A DNA stretch of 14,894 nt from positions 27,197-42,090 of the forward strand of contig JAHZHY010000013.1 of NCBI GenBank assembly GCA_019420045.1. The letters run 5' to 3'. The DNA comes from Clostridiales bacterium. Lineage in GTDB: Bacteria; Bacillota; Clostridia; Oscillospirales; Butyricicoccaceae. A program made the position numbers and the translations under genes. This document shows, in pieces, positions 13,011-14,894 of the stretch (its first letter is position 1; each line of letters begins with the position of its first letter). The notes below the pieces were generated by a model. It was not told the origin of the DNA. It saw only the letters and a program-made list of their open reading frames with translations, and made no database searches.

Positions 13011-13606
13011 TGGCACAGCCCCCTTTCCTGCAAAAAGGGTAGGATGAGCCGGGGGAATTCCTCCGGATGGCGGCACCAGCGGTCGGCCCGGACCGGCTCC
13101 CGCTGCCCCTGCCGCAGCACTTCCACCCACTCACTGCCTTCCAGCTCTTTTTTCTGCCACTGTTCCAGAGAAACAGCGGCCATCTCTTCCACCTCTTCCC
13201 CCGGAGCAAACTCCGGATGAGGGCACAAATACAAAAAGACCCTGGCCGCTTCCCGGTCCAGCGTCTCTTCTTTTTCCCACAGATCTTCCCGCCAAAGGCC
13301 CAGGTCGATCAGATCCTCCTTTTGCAGACAAAGGCCAATCTCCTCCCGGATCTCCCGCAGGATAGCCTCTTCCGGCTCTTCTCTGTGGGCGATATGCCCT
13401 CCTACGGCGATATCATAATACCCGGGGAAATCCGCCTTGTCCTTTGCCCTTTTCTGAAACCAGATCCATACCCCATCCTCCCGGGGCGAAATCACCCAGC
13501 AATGGGCCACCAGATGGCGCAGGCTCTGGGCATGGGCCTGGGAACGGGAAACTGCTCCCACCGGTTCCATCTGGTCATTGTACACCGTCAGCATCTCTTC
13601 AGCCAT
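13007..13606 (-). CDS. Nudix hydrolase
   Basis: The product has 199 residues. The ATG at 13604-13606 lies 3 bp after the dCTP deaminase stop, with GGGTGG just upstream. The Nudix box is complete: GHIAHRE at about residues 70-76, then seven residues, then REIREEIGL. The N-terminus (MLTVYNDQMEPVGAVSRSQAH) and the layout resemble YfcD/isopentenyl-diphosphate isomerase-like Nudix proteins. However, the C-terminal ~60 residues (SEWVEVLRQGQREPVRADRW) are less familiar. Likely substrates are nucleoside diphosphate derivatives, hydrolysed with Mg2+. The neighbouring dCTP deaminase favours a nucleotide-pool role, but that is only context. Confidence 0.9.
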   Translation of the reverse strand: MAEEMLTVYNDQMEPVGAVSRSQAHAQSLRHLVAHCWVISPREDGVWIWFQKRAKDKADFPGYYDIAVGGHIAHREEPEEAILREIREEIGLCLQKEDLIDLGLWREDLWEKEETLDREAARVFLYLCPHPEFAPGEEVEEMAAVSLEQWQKKELEGSEWVEVLRQGQREPVRADRWCRHPEEFPRLILPFLQERGLCQ

Positions 13607-13609
13607 GGA

Positions 13610-14140
13610 TTACCACCCCTTCTTTTCAAAGTCCCGGAAAAGCAAACTGGGCTGAATGCCCCTGTTGTTTTGGTATTTTCCCTCTCCATAAGGGACATAA
13701 TCCCCCTCCAGGGTGTGGTAATAGATCTGGCAGATCTCCACATTGGGATAAATACGCAAGGGCTGGACACAGAAGATCTCCAGGGTCCAGTAACCGGCAA
13801 ATCCCACATCTCCGAAGCCGGCTGTCACATGGATGAAAAGTCCCAGCCGTCCCACCGAAGAACGACCTTCCAGCATGGGTACATACCCCTCTGTGCGGGT
13901 GTATTCCGCTGTCCGTCCCAGATACAGTTTCCCTGGCTGGAGCAGCAGCCCCTCTTCCGGAATCAGGATCCGGTGAGCGGTGTTTTCCCGCTTCATGTCC
14001 AGCTCTTTGTTGTCATATACCAACAATTCGTTATGAAGCGTTAAATTATAACTATTTGGATTGAGTTTTCGGGGATCATAGGGATCGATGATGATCTCTT
14101 TCCCCATCTTCTTTTGGATCTCCAAACCGGAGAGGATCAT
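13610..14140 (-). CDS. dcd: dCTP deaminase (possibly with dUTPase activity)
   Basis: The product has 176 residues from the ATG at 14138-14140, with AAAGGAG 8 nt upstream. A longer in-frame start at 14224 would overlap the DUF3592 gene and add a Cys/His-rich leader, so I reject it. The enzyme deaminates dCTP to dUTP in the dTTP pathway and belongs to the trimeric dUTPase fold. Motifs are LNPNSYNLTL (26-35), LEGRSSVGRLGLFIHVTAG (90-108), the Asp111 region and TLEI with catalytic Glu121, followed by the C-terminal GKYQ (154-157). All key residues seem present. A bifunctional deaminase/dUTPase form cannot be told from sequence reading alone. It follows the DUF3592 gene by 17 bp. Confidence 0.92.
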   Translation of the reverse strand: MILSGLEIQKKMGKEIIIDPYDPRKLNPNSYNLTLHNELLVYDNKELDMKRENTAHRILIPEEGLLLQPGKLYLGRTAEYTRTEGYVPMLEGRSSVGRLGLFIHVTAGFGDVGFAGYWTLEIFCVQPLRIYPNVEICQIYYHTLEGDYVPYGEGKYQNNRGIQPSLLFRDFEKKGW

Positions 14141-14157
14141 TCCTTTGCTCCTTTCCC

Positions 14158-14559
14158 TTACAGCATGGCGGCCAGCATCATGCTTCCCCCCACAAGACAG
14201 AGCAGGGAGATCACAAACAGACACAGGGCCAGCACGCCCGGCCCCACCGGCGGCTTGACCGTCATCCGGTCATGGCGGGGGTCATAAAAAACAGACACCC
14301 GCTCCGAGGGCTGAAACTGCTCCCAGCCCCAGCCGAAAGCCGATTCCAAACGCTTATATTCCCCTTCCCACTGAAACTCCAATAGGGGAAAATAAAGAGG
14401 ACGGCCCCGGGCATCCCGTCGGCGCACATTTTCCACCACTTTGGCTTGTACCACCTGCACTCTCCGGCGATTGCGCCGCCAGAAAAGCCACACCATCAAA
14501 GAGATGAGCAGCAGCAAAGCGGAACATCCCAGCAGAAAAAATCCTACAAACCCTTTCAT
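14158..14559 (-). CDS. DUF3592 membrane protein
   Basis: The product has 133 residues from the ATG at 14557-14559, with AGGTGG about 5 nt upstream. It has one membrane helix at the N-terminus (about 4-27) followed by a basic RRNRRR stop. A soluble beta-rich domain of about 75 residues comes next (YFPLLEFQWEGEYKRLES, then RVSVFYDPRHDRMTVKP). A second helix is at about 108-130. This hairpin layout and the YDP motif are typical of DUF3592, whose function is unknown. It sits 8 bp after the DUF896 gene and before dcd in the same operon. Confidence 0.85.
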   Translation of the reverse strand: MKGFVGFFLLGCSALLLLISLMVWLFWRRNRRRVQVVQAKVVENVRRRDARGRPLYFPLLEFQWEGEYKRLESAFGWGWEQFQPSERVSVFYDPRHDRMTVKPPVGPGVLALCLFVISLLCLVGGSMMLAAML

Positions 14560-14567
14560 TTTTCCAC

Positions 14568-14771
14568 CTATTTTTTCGGGCGCAGCAGGCGGCGGTGACC
14601 CTTTTCATCCACAACCACAGTACTGTTCAGCTGAGCCGCCAGGTTCTTTTTCACGCTCTCCACATATTCCATCCGCAGGGCCTGGCGCTCCTGCTGTTCT
14701 TCCTCTGTCAGCTCCCGCTCCCGGGAAATACGGGTCAGTTCATTGATCCGCTGTACTTTTCTCTCATCCAT
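14568..14771 (-). CDS. DUF896 (UPF0291, YnzC-like) small protein
   Basis: The product has 67 residues from the ATG at 14769-14771, with AAGGAG about 9 nt upstream inside the end of the preceding gene. A start at 14837 would overlap that gene. The family signature is plain: RINELTRISRERELTEEEQQ, then QALRMEYVESVKKNLAAQL, and a terminal VVDEKGHRRLL. Known members form a short helical hairpin and are widespread in Firmicutes, some under SOS control, but their function is not established. It starts 1 bp after the stop of the ArsC/Spx-like gene. Confidence 0.9.
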   Translation of the reverse strand: MDERKVQRINELTRISRERELTEEEQQERQALRMEYVESVKKNLAAQLNSTVVVDEKGHRRLLRPKK

Positions 14772-14772
14772 T

Positions 14773-14894
14773 TTATTCCCACTCCTTCCACACATCGGGC
14801 TGATAACCCACAGTCGCCTTTTTGCCATTGCGGACAACGGGGGTTTTGAACAGCCCGGGATTTTCCAACAGGGCCTGCTCGATGTCCTCCATCC
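14773..14894 (-). CDS. ArsC/Spx-family thioredoxin-fold protein, C-terminal fragment
   Basis: The frame runs in from the right edge and ends with TAA at 14773-14775. The visible 39-40 residues end LLENPGLFKTPVVRNGKKAT, then VGYQPDVWKEWE. The TPVVRNGKK segment carries the cis-proline and the conserved Arg of the ArsC/Spx fold, and the VGY end is usual for the small clostridial arsenate-reductase-like group. The N-terminal redox cysteine lies outside the window, so reductase versus Spx-like regulator cannot be decided. It is the first visible gene of the operon running to the esterase. Confidence 0.8.
   Translation of the reverse strand, partial: MEDIEQALLENPGLFKTPVVRNGKKATVGYQPDVWKEWE

Overview
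The window reads as chromosome of a GC-rich anaerobic Firmicute, most likely a clostridial gut bacterium of the Oscillospiraceae type. This is inferred from strong AGGAGG-type ribosome binding sites, frequent GTG/TTG starts, tight operons, DUF896 and DUF3592 proteins, and a citrate lyase cluster next to an L-cysteine desulfidase. No tRNA, rRNA, CRISPR array, insertion sequence or phage gene was seen.

Layout. (1) 1-2612: two paralogous + strand genes for surface beta-helix proteins. The second complete copy has an N-terminal zinc ribbon and one membrane segment; the first copy runs in from the left edge. A minus-strand XRE regulator gene lies between them. (2) 2633-5725: a minus-strand operon bounded by good terminators. 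In order of transcription it holds a 42-aa protein, a membrane-anchored HIRAN-domain protein, an unrecognised gene that appears split by a -1 frameshift, an unrecognised 135-aa protein and a WYL-domain regulator. This is the least explained part of the window and the best candidate for an undescribed system. (3) 5722-7126: an L-cysteine desulfidase gene with its own consensus promoter and terminator. (4) 7104-12233: a citrate lyase operon, citD-citE-citF-citC-citXG, behind a promoter flanked by two GGGGA/TCCCC-type dyads. It makes the acyl carrier, lyase and transferase subunits, the acetylating ligase, and a fused CitX-CitG protein that makes and attaches the prosthetic group. (5) 12291-14894: a tight minus-strand operon of an ArsC/Spx-like protein (partial), DUF896, DUF3592, dCTP deaminase, Nudix hydrolase and an alpha/beta esterase.

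How the genes work together. Citrate lyase splits citrate to acetate and oxaloacetate. No citrate transporter, oxaloacetate decarboxylase or dedicated cit regulator is present, so those must lie elsewhere. Cysteine desulfidase gives pyruvate, ammonia and sulfide, so both central blocks feed pyruvate-level fermentation. The dCTP deaminase and Nudix hydrolase are adjacent nucleotide-metabolism genes. Almost all intergenic spacing is under 20 bp within operons. No stretch over 300 bases lacks a gene; the longest (5568-5770) holds a terminator, two candidate promoters and a dyad.
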